Origin: Cydia pomonella
Lineage: Eukaryota > Arthropoda > Insecta > Lepidoptera > Tortricidae
Assembly (NCBI RefSeq): GCF_033807575.1
Contig: NC_084729.1
Location: 9,858,001-9,922,000 of the forward strand
Length of the DNA: 64,000 bases
Direction: 5' to 3'
The notes below the pieces were generated by a model. That model was not told the origin of the DNA. It saw nothing but the letters and a program-made list of their open reading frames with translations, and did not search any database. The translations under genes were made by a program, and so were the position numbers. Of this stretch, positions 12,476-26,600 are shown piece after piece; the stretch's first letter is position 1; the number at the start of each line of letters is the position of its first letter.

Positions 12476-12672
12476 CTCCTTCTTCCTAGCCTTGTCCTGG
12501 CATATTGCCACGGCTCATGGGAGTCTGGGGTCCGCTTGACAACTAATCCCAAGATTTGGTGTAGGCACTAGTTTTTAAGAAAGCGACTGCCATCTGACCT
12601 TCCAACCCAGAGAGTAGGCCTTGTTGGGATTAGTCCGGTTTCCTCACGATGTTTTCCTTCACCGAAAAGCGA
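12476..12672 (-). mobile_element. SINE family S2 body fragment, tRNA head missing
   Basis: Matches the S2 body at 29486-29816 (GCCACGGCTCATGGGAG, then CGATGTTTTCCTTCACCGAA) but stops before the tRNA-like head. Confidence 0.6.
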
Positions 12673-12800
12673 AAATGATGATGATGAGTGAATTTACGTC
12701 GTTACAAAGTTTTGACAATACACCTCTATTTCAATTCTCTTTGTCTTTACATAACTTAGAAAAATGTAAACTTTAATGCATACTTATTATTACAGCCACA

Positions 12801-12896
12801 ATGGATAAGAAGAGACGGTTCACAGATTTGATGAGATTCTGTGATGGATGCGAGGCCTACATTTATGAAAATGTAAATATTGATAATAATTTGTAA
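12801..12896 (+). CDS. Small ORF or first exon, unknown
   Basis: Follows a TATTACAG|CCACA acceptor-like site. ATG at 12801 opens a 31-codon ORF (begins MDKKRRFTDLMRFCDGC) ending TAA at 12894-12896. A GTAAAT donor-like site inside could make it a first coding exon. I do not recognise the product and found no partner exon. The flanks to 13440 are AT-rich with no other gene. Confidence 0.2.
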   Translation: MDKKRRFTDLMRFCDGCEAYIYENVNIDNNL

Positions 12897-13439
12897 TTAT
12901 TTGTTTGTACCTGATTGTTATTTGTAATAATTTTCATGTACCTGTTTGTTTGTGTTAATTTTAAGTTTCATTCATTGGATACTGCTGTAAGGTCATAGAA
13001 ACATATTTTCAAATTAAAAAAAAGTGATTTATAATGTTTACCGACTTTTATTATGGAAGATATTTTTTTTCACTTAATCCAAATTATACATTATTATGTT
13101 GTGTTTATAAATACTTAGATTATGTTTAATTTAATAAAAGTTATCGATACCAAAAAAAAAAATACATTTAGAAAGATTTGTTTTTTGTTTTTTTTCGATT
13201 TGTTACAAACATTTGAGATACCATTTCGTTTTGGGATTATTCCCACTTCTTACCAGCGGTAACTTCTGCAAATTTTACCCCATCTTTTATCACTGTAAGA
13301 AATTCTCAGTAATTAGCGCTAAACCAGCAAGTGGTGTGAACCATAGCTCTATTCGCAAAAGACTTGAGATTAAATTGATCACGTAAAACCGGCTGTAGTT
13401 TTCGCTGCAGATATCGCATATGTATGGTTTCACAACGTA

Positions 13440-14617
13440 ATCCCCCTATAGTATTATTATCTGTTCCGTGGCTGGAATACGCGGGCTGGTGTCTCCAGCG
13501 GCGGCTTGAACTTCATGTGGTACTTGACGTGTGTGGCAAGCGAGTTCAACTGTAAGACGGTTTAGCTACAGATATTGCACGTGTATGGTTTCTCCACTTT
13601 ATGCACTGTCTGTACTACATTTATTTAGTAGCTGAACTACGCAGGCTGATGTCTCCGGCGGCGCGGAGGCGGCTTCAGTTTCATGTGCACGTACTTGACG
13701 TGCGTGGCGAGCGAGTTCAACTGTAAGACGGTTTAGCTACAGATATTGCACGTGTATGGTTTCTCCACTTTATGCACTGTCTCTACTACATTTATTTAGT
13801 AGCTGAACTACGCAGGCTGGTGTCTCCGGCGGCGCGGAGGCGGCTTCAGTTTCATGTGCACGTACTTGACGTGTGTGGCAAGCGAGTTCAACTGTAAGAC
13901 GGTTTAGCTACAGATATTGCACGTGTATGGTTTCTCCACTTTATGTACTACATTTATTTAGTAGCTGAACTACGCAGGCTGGTGTCTCCGGCGGCGCGGA
14001 GGCGGCTTCAGTTTCATGTGCACGTACTTGACGTGCGTGGCAAGCGAGTTCAACTGTAAGACGGTTTAGCTACAGATATTGCACGTGTATGTTTTCTCCA
14101 CTTTATGTACTACATTTATTTAGTAGCTGAACTACGCAGGCTGGTGTCTCCGGCGGCGCGGAGGCGGCTTCAGTTTCATGTGCACGTACTTGACGTGTGT
14201 GGCAAGCGAGTTCAACTGTAAGACGGTTTAGCTACAGATATTGCACGTGTATGTTTTCTCCACTTTATGTACTACATTTATTTAGTAGCTGAACTACGCA
14301 GGCTGGTGTCTCCGGCGGCGCGGAGGCGGCTTCAGTTTCATGTGCACGTACTTGACGTGCGTGGCAAGCGAGTTCAACTGTAAGACGGTTTAGCTACAGA
14401 TATTGCACGTGTATGTTTTCTCCACTTTATGTACTACATTTATTTAGTAGCTGAACTACGCAGGCTGGTGTCTCCGGCGGCGCGGAGGCGGCTTCAGTTT
14501 CATGTGCACGTACTTGACGTGTGTGGCAAGCGAGTTCAACTGTAAGACGGTTTAGCTACAGATATTGCACGTGTATGTTTTCTCCACTTTATGTACTACA
14601 TTTATTTAGTAGCTGAA
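13440..14617 (-). repeat. 162-bp tandem array of gene D terminal exon and polyA signal
   Basis: Seven or eight units lie downstream of the intact last exon of gene D. The marker GCTGAACTACGCAGG recurs at 13631, 13802, 13964, 14126, 14288, 14450 and 14612 (steps of 171 then 162 bp). On the minus strand each unit contains TGCAATATCTGTAG (Cys-x2-Cys followed by a premature TAG), a GTCTTACAG acceptor-like site, the finger's histidine half, the basic tail, a stop and AATAAA. The 162-bp units are nearly identical; the leftmost are older. Confidence 0.9.
14601..14606 (-). terminator. Polyadenylation signal AATAAA of gene D
   Basis: AATAAA on the minus strand, 12 bp after the stop of gene D. The same signal is repeated in each 162-bp unit downstream. 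Confidence 0.5.
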
Positions 14618-17600
14618 CTACGCAGGCTGGTGTCTCCGGCGGCGCGGAGGCGGCTTCAGTTTCATGTGCACGTACTTGACGTGCGTGGCGAGCGAGCCCG
14701 ACTGCGTGAAGGTTTTACTGCAGATGTGGCAGGCGAACGGTTTTTCACCGGTGTGTACCTGATAAATCACAAATGGTTAAGCAGATGGTATTATTAGAGT
14801 AAAATAGTTTTACCGTTGACGTCATTTAATTGCTTAGTGAATAACTTATCCAATATCCATGATACATAAGATGTAAAAAGAAAGTCTAAGACGATTTCGT
14901 ACTTAGAATTTGAAAGCTAAACGAAATGGCCCTGTACAGGTAAGTGCCAGGATGAGTGTGGCTGGCTTTCACATCGGGTCCTGTTTCCACATTAAATAAT
15001 ATATAAATAAATAAATATTACAGGACATTATTACACAAATTGACTATGTAAGTCCCACAGTAAGCTCAATAAGGCTTGTGTTGTGGGTACTTAGACAACG
15101 ATATAAATAATATATTAATATTTATAACTACTTAAATACATAGAAAACACCCATGACTCAGGAACAAATATCCATGTTCATCACACGAATAAATGCCCTT
15201 ACCAGTATTTTAACCCGGGACCATCGACTTCGTAGGCAGGGTCACTACCTACTAGGCCAGAACGGTCGTCAACATTAATTAGTGTTTGTTGCTAGTGGCA
15301 TATGTTTCAACTCAAACGCTGAAATATGTAAGTAACTACTGTCGAGGGTGGCATACTTATTATACAGGATGTAACAAAAATAGATGGGATCCGTTCAAGG
15401 GTATAATGGGTATCGTGTTCTGATTAGGAAAAAGTAAAAGAAAAAATTTCACGATCTGCCCCATAGAAAAAAAACTTTCGCGTCAAAAAAATTTCCGTCC
15501 CCAATATGGTCTAAACCGATCCCCACTATTTTTGTTACATCGTGTATAACCTCGCGCCGAACGATGTACAATAGGATGGAACGTCAACTTTCATTAAAAA
15601 CAAAGAATGCAGCATTTCATTTGTCTTCTCAAATTTGGAAACAACTGAAATTCAACTTAATTAAACAAGTTTAGCTACAATGGGTGGGTGGCAATAAGTG
15701 ACTCACCAGCTTATGTTTGTAGATGGAGGACTGGTGCAGGAAGGTCTTGGGGCACTCCGCGCACTGCCAGCGCCGCACGCCCGTGTGCGACACGGAGTGG
15801 CTCTGCGAACGAAAACGGATGTCACTAATGTTCTTCGAGCAACACAGGGAAGGGAGACGGCATTCATACTATTTCCCCTCTGCCAAAGCATTGGCACAAC
15901 TGTGCCTATGGCGGTGCATGTTGTGACTCGTCCGTACACAAAAAGAGATCGAGGTGTGCAAGATTTGTCTTTGACGTGTATCATTTTCTATGTATTTGTG
16001 TCGTCATTACAGATTGGATTTTGTATGTAGTGAGTGAGAAGTGCGACTGTGTGCACGTTTCCCCCGCAAAAAATGGCAGAATGATTTGTTCAGTAAGATA
16101 TCGCTCCGGCTCCTCCCTTCCGACGTGTCGGAAGCCGGTGTTGCTCGAAGCTAATGTTACTATTATCCTAAACATAGTCTTAAGAGTTACAGTAAAGAGT
16201 TATATACTTGGTCAAGCAAATCTTGTCAGTAGCAAAAGGCGGCAAATTTGAAAAACCGCGGGTTAGCAACACTGTTTTCGAATAATTCCAAAATCGCGTG
16301 GCATCTGTGTTTTATCTGTGGAATGTGGATGTGAATGACAGCCATCATGTTTGTTTACATTCTGAATCGTTGCTATTTCAAGAGAAATATTATTAAATAA
16401 GCCTGTGCATGAACTTAAGCAAAGTTAAGGTGCCTACAACATACAATCACGCTCGTTGATCGTAAATATTTATAAAATTTGAGGTTACGATAATTACATG
16501 TTTTGGTTCGATGTACATTGCTGCTTTTCTTACGCAATACTGCTTTTTGAGTGTTGCCCTACTTCACTTTGCTGTACATTGCTACTGACATAATTTGCTG
16601 GACAGACTATAGATTGTATTAATTAGATGTATAAAGTCTAAAGGAATATAACATTTTAACAAATAAGTATTAGACAAGTAGATTTTATTTTTAAAAATTT
16701 GCATGACGTTTCAGTTGAATACTGCGACTATGTTTATACAACGTAACACGTATTCTATTCTATTCTATCCTTCCAAGCCCCGAGTTCCTTTTAAAAGACC
16801 AAAATGTAATCGAATTTTGAACTATAATGGAATTAAAGCAGACGTCCCGAATTCAAAACTGCATAAATTACTCTGGGTATTCTGGGTGTTAAGTGCACCA
16901 ACTTGGCAGATAAAGTTAATTTGGATTTTTTTAATTTGACCAACCTTTTTATTATTAAATATAATCTTTAATTACACAATAGGTATATACAGAGATATTA
17001 CAATAACTGGCTTAAATCTAAAATAGGCGGGGCATTCCCTCGTTGTATCGCAATGCTGATTGATACGTTGTGCGAGGCAGCCGCCAGCCCATCGGTCACC
17101 AATTACGTCAACCAGACGCTTCGCGATTTCTGCAAAAAACTTGTGCGCGCTGGGACCCCATGGACCTAGAGTTTCAACGCCAAATGGCTCTACCGAGACT
17201 CTTATATTTGTTACGTTTCAAAATTTCAGCGCTTTCCGCTGCTGCGCCCGCTTTTACATTAGTCCGTTTGTGATGGAAAGGTTTCGAAAAATGCATCCTG
17301 TTCACACCCACTAAATCAATTCTACAACGATGGGCAGTACTCCATAGTTCAAAAAAAAAACTTTAAATCAATATATTTAAAAACTTGTAATGCTGGCTCC
17401 TATCACAACAGAGGACATCGTATAACTGGTCGCCAGTAAAGGTCGTACACGATGAAAATTAATAAGTTAGTTAAGAATTGGTTTTAAGTATTTAGGTTGG
17501 GGACTGAAAATCAGTGTACATAAACCAATTTTTTGTGTTGATAAATAAATAACATTATATTTATTTACGATACCCTCTGTTGTGATAGAAGCCAGCATTT

Positions 17601-20600
17601 ACACATTTTTTAAAACATATACGGTGTTTTTTTAATGGGAGTAGGTAAAGTTATTCCAGCATTTAGATGCTGCAAAACGGAAACTGCTCTTAAATGAAAC
17701 CAATCTGTATTTGCGTGGAACGCCTATTGAACCGGTTACTATAGACCAGTGGTGGGCAAACTTTAATCATGGGGGGCCAGAAAGTTTAAGAAATTTATGG
17801 GGATGGTCAGAATTGCAGCTGTATTTTGATTTGCGATTATCGTGGGCCAATGCCATACACTTACTATTTCATAGGACCGTCGGATAAAATCCTTTCGCGG
17901 GCCGGAGATCCGGAGGCACTTTGCCCATCACTGCTATGGACCAAAGCCGTCTCTTCAGTACAAACCTGCAGCGCGGCGGGAGTCATGTAGCTCTTGGGGC
18001 ACGACGGACACTTGTAGGGCCGCTCGCCCGTGTGTGTGCGCTGGTGGTACTTCAGCCACGTCGAGCTCTGAAAAACAATCTAAATTATTAATTTATCACT
18101 TTATGGGTCCAAAACGTTCCGGAACACGTGTGTATTTCCTGTGGATATAAAGAAACCGGACAATTGGGTACTTGACACATATTGAATATTATAACAAAAT
18201 TTAGTTTAATGGATAGAAAATGAGCCATCCATATATATATAAAAAAGTGGAATTTAAAAAATTATATTGAGATTATAAAAAATTACAAGGCTCCAGTCAC
18301 AAAAAATATATTTTTTTGTCATTCAAAAATAGAAAGGAAAATGGGACCATTCGATTCCTTACATTTTATTGAAAAATAAATTCATGAGTCCTATATAGAC
18401 ATTTGATCCTCAGGAAAATCAAGATAATTATCAACATTATCGACATTATTTACAAAAAACTGTCAAGTAGCCAATTGCGAGTCCAACTCGCCCATCGAGG
18501 GTTTTGAACGAAATTTTCATTTTATAATTATACTATTTTTTAGAAAGGACCATGCGTCAAAATGGACTCAAAACCAACAAACATGAGAGTTGGGATATTA
18601 AATAGATATTTAAATGTACTTCATTTAATTCTATAGGCACCAAGACGAATTCCATTGCAGAACTGAGATATTTGTATTTTAGTCAAAATGTCATCACCCT
18701 TATTACCTACGCAATAGAGTCCACCGGTGAGCGAGCGCGGAGAATGGTTTTCCGCGCTCGCAGCGATACGCAAACATCTACCCTACAGCAATTAATTTAC
18801 TTACTTGGACTCTATTGCGTAGGTAATAAGGGTTATGACATTTTGACTAAAATACAAATATCTCATTTCTGCAATGGAATTCCGCTTGGTGCCCATAGAA
18901 CGAAATGAAGTACATAGAAATACCTATCTAATGACCTAACTCTCAGCTGTGTTGGTTTTGGGGCCAGGCTCCATACAAATTTGCCCATGGTCATTTAATT
19001 TGCTTTCGTGGTAGGCCCTCGGTATGTGCTAGAGGTGTTGTCTCTCTCTACGCAGAGTTTTGCGTAATATTCCCTAGTGAAGGACGTTACTTTGCAACAG
19101 GATCATTTTGCGATGGGCCTCTCAGTATAACCAATTTTTTCTGTCTGTCTTGTCGGTTTCTGTGTACTGACCGAATATACCTTCCCGCACACCTCACAGA
19201 TCTCCTCGGTCCGGTTGATCTGCATATTCTTGGGGTTCATGTGGTACAGCATGTCTGTCTGTCTGTATGTATGTATGTACTGACCGGATAACCCTTCCCG
19301 CACACCTCACAGATTTCTTCAACCCGCTTGATCTGCATCTTCATGGGGTTCATGTGGTACAGCATGTCTGTCAGACTGTCTGTCTGTATGTATGTACTGA
19401 CCGGATATCCCTTCCCGCACACCTCACAGATTTCTTCAACCCGCTTGATCTGCATCTTCTTGGGATACATGTGGTATTTGTAGAAGCCAATCTTCTTGGG
19501 TTTGATCTTGAGATGAACGCGGTCCACGTGCGTGCCCAGGGAGGACTTGGTCGCGAACGATTTGTCGCACTGTAAAAAAACATAAATAAAATATGGAGCA
19601 TTAAAAGAAATTGTCTACCATTATCCAGTACAAACGCGAAATTTCTAATGATTTGTAGGTATATGAGTTATTTTCTGTCACAATTTGAAAAATGCTCAGT
19701 AAAATGATAATCGATTTCAAACGTTGAATATATCCAGGTAATGTACGTAATAAAATGCGTTTTTACGGAGTAGCTCGTGGAATGCCCTATATATCTATTA
19801 TGGAATAACTTCTAAGTAATATCTACGTCGGAAGGGAATGAGAGAATGCTGTTTCGCATTGTGTGCAGCATTTGTACATTTTTAATGGTTTTACGCAACA
19901 GGATTTGAAATTAATACATAATAATATAAAGCCCGACCAAAAATATATGATAATTGTCAAGAGGGCGCTGTTATTCTCATGTATAGGGTGACAGTTCAGT
20001 TTAGTATGAGAAATGTAGTTCCCATGAAATTCCGCAATATGGCGCGTGATCATATATTCATATATTACTGGTCAGGCTTTATAAATATTCCTTACCGTCT
20101 TTTCTTTGACAGTGTCAATCGGTCGCATCGCTAGAGGCGAATTTAAAAAAGTTGTGGCTTTCGGGCGGAACTTAATCAAAAAGATGTGTGCGGTTAGGTA
20201 GTTTTTGTATATATGTATTATAAAATTTATAAAGTATAGAATGTATTATATATTATAACTATGTATGACTGTTTACATATTTGTTTAGTACAGTTTTGAT
20301 GTCTACCTTTCTACGACTCTTCCTTAATTGCTCAAAGGTTAACTAGAAGAGATCCCTGAAAGGGATAAGTTCGCCTTGGTACAAATGATGTATTCTTTCC
20401 TCTTTTATATTTCTTTTTGTACAATAAATTGTTTTACTACTCCTACTAAATCAGAGCCAGGGCGATGGTAGTATGGGCATATTACCTTCCTCCTCAACGG
20501 AACATCTGAATATAGATCAGAATGCAGAAGCTGAAAATTTGCATACATATGTAAGTCGGGGTGACAATGCAATATTATGGTACCATCGAGCTGATCTGAT

Positions 20601-23600
20601 GATGGAGACAGGAGGTAGCCATAGGAACTCTGTGATAAATAACGCAACCTAATTGTGTTTATGGTTTTTAGAATTGTCTCGATGAGAATTAGTTTCCTGT
20701 GGAAAAAAGTAGTCAGCGATAAAAGCTTGTACCAAAAATGAAATTTTTGCCAAAAACTTTGTTAATAATTTTATCGTAATATGGAATGTAATAAATAATT
20801 GATTATGAATATGAATAATAGCCCAGATTATTTCTTATTTTACGTCCGAAAGCGATAATTATGAACAGAATTGTGTAATAAAAGGTAAAAACTGAATTAG
20901 ATGGACGTGTACACAATACAATACTATACAAATACTCTTCATTGCACACCTCAATACAGAAACAATACAAATAATACAACACATAAAGAAAGAGGTAAAC
21001 AACAGGCGGTCTTATCGCTGAAAAGCGATCTCTTCCAGACAACCTTACGTATACGTACGTCGTCACATTTGTAGACGGGCTCGACGTGCGCGCCGGCGGC
21101 GTGCGCGGCCAGCTGCGCGGCGCCGGGGAACGTGTCCCCGCACTGCGGGCACGCCCTGAAATATTGCCTGCTTTGGAACACGCTGGATTTTTTTATATAC
21201 TATGTCGGTGGCAAACAAGCATACGGCCCGCCTGATGGTAAGCAGTATCCGTAGCCTATGTACGCCTGCAACTCCAGAGGAGTTCCATGCGCGTTGCCGA
21301 CCCTAATACTCCGCACCCTCGTTGATCTCTTGCAACCTTACTCACCGGCAGGAACACAACACTATGGAGTAGGGTCTAGTGTTATTTGGCTGCGGTTTTC
21401 TGTAAGGTGGAGGTACTTCCCCAGTTGGGCTCTGCTCTAGATCTGGAATGACATCCACTGGCTGTGCCCTACCACACAAAGCGAGATGACATTCACAATG
21501 CCCATACCTCTCTTGATGCAACGCCATATTTGTCTGGTCCTGATTGGGCAAATATGGCGTTTTTGACAATAATTATTCCAATAATGAATATAAATTAAAT
21601 TTTGGTTAAATTCTGTCGGGTTACTCAAGTCCACGGTGTATATTCCATCGCTGTCTTCCACCCTGTATGGATTACCTTAGTTTGGGGTCGCACCCGCCAG
21701 CTGCGGAGTGCCTGACGACGGCGTCGAGGTTCTCAAACTGTACGCTGCACACGGAACACTTCAGCTCTTTGATGGGCATCTGCAACAATGCATACTTCGT
21801 CAACGTTTTTATCTCCCGAAAAAGGGGGGGGGGGGTAATTAAATATCAAACATTTATTCAGCAAATAGGCCACAGGGGCACTTTTACATGTCCATTTTTA
21901 CAAACAATAAAAATTACAAAATACAATTATAAATATGGAATAGATGAAATAATATACAGTGTGTCCCTAGCCATTGGACAAAGCCGCAATGTACATATGC
22001 ATTAGGGTATTTAGAACCAATGTACTAAGTATCATAACAACCGGTGTAGCGGTTTCGAAGAAATTAACAAATTACCATTTTTTATTTTGGAGCAGCCTGT
22101 ATGTGTTAGTAGCTCCTAAGGTAATATCCTCAAAGAATAGTATGGAACCTTCTTCAACCTTTTTGATTATCTTTTTTATTTATGACACTAATAAAGCTTC
22201 TGACTTTTGAAAAATGTCATCATTATCAAATATTTCGTACAAATTGTCAAAAACACTGCCAAAGATTAACACAGTGTGTTTCTTTTTGTTGTCGATTATT
22301 GCAAATAACTTTTGTTCGAAAAAATATTTTTTTATCTTTTGTTCTAATTCAAAAAATATTAACGTCACAGCATTCCTGAGTAGTAACCCTACGTGGGATT
22401 TCAGGGTTTGTCCAATGGCTAAGGTCACCCTGTACAATTTATTAGAGATGTTTACTGTCTCTAAATGTCAAATTACACAAAAAAAAACTATGATAAAAAA
22501 ATAAAACCAAAAAAAGAGTATGCGCTCAAAAAGGCCTTGGCTATTCCTGAAAAAAAGCACGGCAAAGGGAGGCCACTTACGTGTTGGATAACCGTTACTA
22601 GGGACATGGAGCGGGCGCAGATCAACACCCAGACAACCCAGGACAGAAAAACCTGGCGCCTTCGAACGAGGAGGGCCGACCCCAGATAACGGGACAAGGC
22701 AAAGAAAAAGAAGAAATACTAAAATTCTTTAGAGATGTATAAGTATCTAAGTGTCAGAAATAAAATATAAAATCATTAAATTATCCTTAGACATGTAAAG
22801 GGTCTCCAAGACTTGAATTCTTATATAAATAATTAAAACACAAGAAATTAAATCAGATAAGAACCAAATGAAGGTCTCACGTTAATGAGATAAAAGAGCG
22901 TCTTTTCAAAAATACCCTTTTGAAAGACACTACTCAATTGGATACTTGACACATGTTGAATATTATAACAAAATTTTGCTAAATGGATAGAAAATGAGCC
23001 ATCTATTATAAAAAAAAAATGGAATTTAAAAAGACATATTGAGTTATTAAAAATTTACAAGGCTCCCAAAGTCTCAAAAAAATTTCAACTAAAAAAAAAG
23101 GAAATGGTACCATTCGGTTCCTTATATTTTGTTGAAAAATAAATTGTATGACAACTATATACAAAGTCGCAATATTTCAGGGTCAAAATAGCAATTTTCT
23201 TGATCTTCGATATATTTAACAGACAGACATTTAATGTAATGTGACGTCACATTACAATATCATTTTGTTTCGAGGCGTTTCAATGGTCGAGTGCGAGCGT
23301 CAGACTTTAACTCTCATTTCTGACCTTTGTGTTGCTTAAATGCCATTAGTCCTATATAGACATTTGATCCTCAGGAAAATCAAGATCGTTTGACATTATT
23401 TACAAAAAACTGTCAAGAAGCCAATTGACAACACGGTTCGTCCTAAATCGCTGTCAAACCTCGGTTTTGTAGGAAATTTCCTTTCTGTACGGCAGTACTT
23501 ATGGAAGGTAGAGGCAAGGAACAAAATCTCCATATACCAAAAAGTATCCGACAAAAAACCATAAATAGGTGGCGCTACAATACCTAGAATACTTGAGAAT

Positions 23601-26600
23601 AAAATTTAATCACAGACAGCGCACTTCACTTCGTCAATAACGCCTAGATTCTTAGCTACTCTCGCACTACTCTGGAGAGATTCGGAACTATTATTTATAG
23701 CTGACAGCTGGACACTTTTGCAACAGTTCAGCGTAAGGAGATTCTGTTCCTTGCCTCTACCTTCCATAGGCAGTGCTATTATTTTTTCTGTGGTTGTACT
23801 AACCTAACTCTCGCGCATGAGAGGAGGCCTGTGCCCAGCTGTGGGACGTATATAGGCTCAATTATTATTTATTTTTAATTTTTTTGCACTAACCTTCCTA
23901 TGCGCCATGGCGCCATCTTGTGTTACTGCAGTCCCTGCTTGCCGATGAAGGTCAATTCAGTGAAAATTTCTCACTTATTCACTTAACTGTTTTTGTTTTA
24001 GTGTGTCTTTTATAATATTTAAACGTGAGTTATTCATGGCAATTCAAATGAATCAATTTTTTGTTAATGTTTTATAACATGATCTTTTTTTTTCGCTTTG
24101 TTTGTACAATTTGCCTGTTGGTGTGTTGCTGAGTTACACGTTCTGTTTAATTATATATATATAATTTACTGATTTATTGAATGTAATGTTCATGTTTTTG
24201 TATTTAGTAAGTTTTGTAACGTGTTTTTTTCGCTTTGTTTGAACAATTTGCCTGTTGGTGTGTTGCTGAGTAACACGTTCTGTTTAATTATATTTTTTTT
24301 GTATTTTTATTGATGTATTGAATGTAATGTTCATGTTTTTGTATTTAGGAAGTTTTGTAACGTGATTTTTTTTTCTTTTGTGTGTACAATTTGCCTGTTG
24401 GTGTGTTGCTGAGAAACACGTTCTGTTTAATTATATGTTTTTTTGTATTTTTATTGATTTATTGAATGTAATGTTCATGTTTTTGTATTTAGTAAGTTTT
24501 GTAACGTGATCTTTTTTTTTCGCTTTGTTTGTACAATTTGCCTGTTGGTGTGTTGCTGAGTTGCACGTTTTGTTTAATTTTTTTTTGTTGATTTATTGAA
24601 GATAATGATAAAGATAGTTTATTATTCAAGTAGGCATGTTACAATGCGCTTATGAACGTCAAATAAAGCTACACCGGCTCTAACCCTACACCACTCACCC
24701 GAGAAGATTTAAATCCCCCCTCAATTGGAGGAGGGTATCCCAATATGGACCGGCAAAAAACTCGGAGCGACATATCTTTTCAAAACATTACATCTTATAA
24801 TTAACAAGCATTAAATAAGAAAAAATATGAATGTTTTACTAACCTTCCTGTGCGCCATGGTCTTATGCTGCTGCAGTCCTCGCTTGCCGATGAAGGTCTC
24901 GCCACACACGTCGCACGTGCCGCCCGACGCGTTCTCTAAAGGGTGCTGCACACGTATGTGCGTGTTGAACGTGGTCTTCTTTTTGAAGGTGAGGCCGCAG
25001 TATTTGCACTCGAACGTCTTGCCCGAGTGGAAGTCGGAGTGCATCATGGCCATACCTCTGTCAATTAATTAAAATAATACAATTCTCCTAAGAACTGGTA
25101 TAGTACAAAATATACAAAGCGGCCAAGTGCGAGTTGGACTAGCCCATGAAGGGTTCCGTACCATTTATGACGTATTAAAAAAAACTACTTACTAGATCTC
25201 ATTCAAACCAATTTTCGGTGGAAGTTTGCAATGTACAGCATATATTTTTATCTTTCTCTGATTTTAGAAGTTACAGGGGGGGGGGGACACATTTTACCAC
25301 TTTGGAAGTGTCTCTCGCGCAAACAATTCAGTTTAGAAAAAAATTATATTAGAAACCTCAATATCATTTTTGAAGACCTCTATCCATAGATACCCCACAC
25401 GTATGGGCTTGAAGAAAAAAACAATTTGAGTTTCAGTTTTAAGTATGGGGAACCCCAAAAATTTATTGTTTTTTTTTCTATTTTTGTGTGAAAATCTTAA
25501 TGCGGTTCACAGAATATATCTACTTACCAAGTTTCAACAGTATAATTCTTATTGTTTCGGAAAAAAGTGGCTGTGACACGGACGGACAGACAGACAGACA
25601 TGACGACTCCATAAGGGTTCCGTTTTTTGCCATTTGGCTAGAGCTACTATCTACTTGGCTGTGGCTGTCATGCTGTTATCATATTTAGCTATATATCGGT
25701 TTATTTCATATATATTTGTTTATGTATGTCTATTTGTATTCCTTATATGTGTATGTTTATTCACTGTAATTGTGTGTGTGAATGTAGGCTTCATAACGTT
25801 TTAGCAACACCTACTTTTTTGATTAACTTCTCTGTTTCCGCTACCCAAAGGTTGTCTGGAAGAGATCACTCTTTAGCGATAAGACCGCCTGTTGTCTGCC
25901 TCTACATTTAATCAATTGTTTCTTTTCCTGTATCTCTTTACTGAGGTGTGCCAATAAAACGTATTATATTTATCTATCTGACTGGTTTTCTTTGATTCTT
26001 TTTTAATACACAATTTTGTTCTTCCACTAGTTTTTAGTCTAATATTTATATTACAGTACATATGGTGCTACATTGCCGCACTAGTGCGAATATTAGCATA
26101 TTACGTTACTGTGTCGAACATTTAAAGGGCCATATGTACTGTAAAACGTTGTACGATACATGTGCGAACAGGTAATTCGCAATTCGTGTCGATTTAAAAC
26201 ACTCCCTTCGGTCGTGTTTTAATTTATCGCCACTCATTTCGAATTTCCTATTTTTCGCACTTGTATCGTAATGTACTATTTTGCGTGATATAATGTTAAT
26301 TTTAATGTATTGCGATACAACGAGGAAATGCTGCCAGCACCCTTGGTACAATGTCTCAAGGGCCTATTTTAGATTTAAGCTAGTTATGGTAACCCTCTGT
26401 ATATATCCATTATGTATACTGTTATTGTGAATAAATGGTATTAAAATTTTAATGTTAGTTTGTAATTTTAAATTGTTACCATAATTTTACTAATGTTAAT
26501 AGCATAAAATAACTCTGTTATATACCAACAGTGGATGACCGGTATTCTCTTAATACAAGTATTTACGATTAAATAGTATTTTATACAATCATTTCATTAA

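Noticed and set aside
13440..14617. CRISPR-like array
   Set aside because: The 162-bp units are whole repeats with no spacers, and this is a eukaryotic locus.
21667..22504. Several 60-110 aa ORFs around 21667-22504
   Set aside because: The first covers the complement of gene D exon 7; the others lie in the M3 MITE and AT-rich intron.
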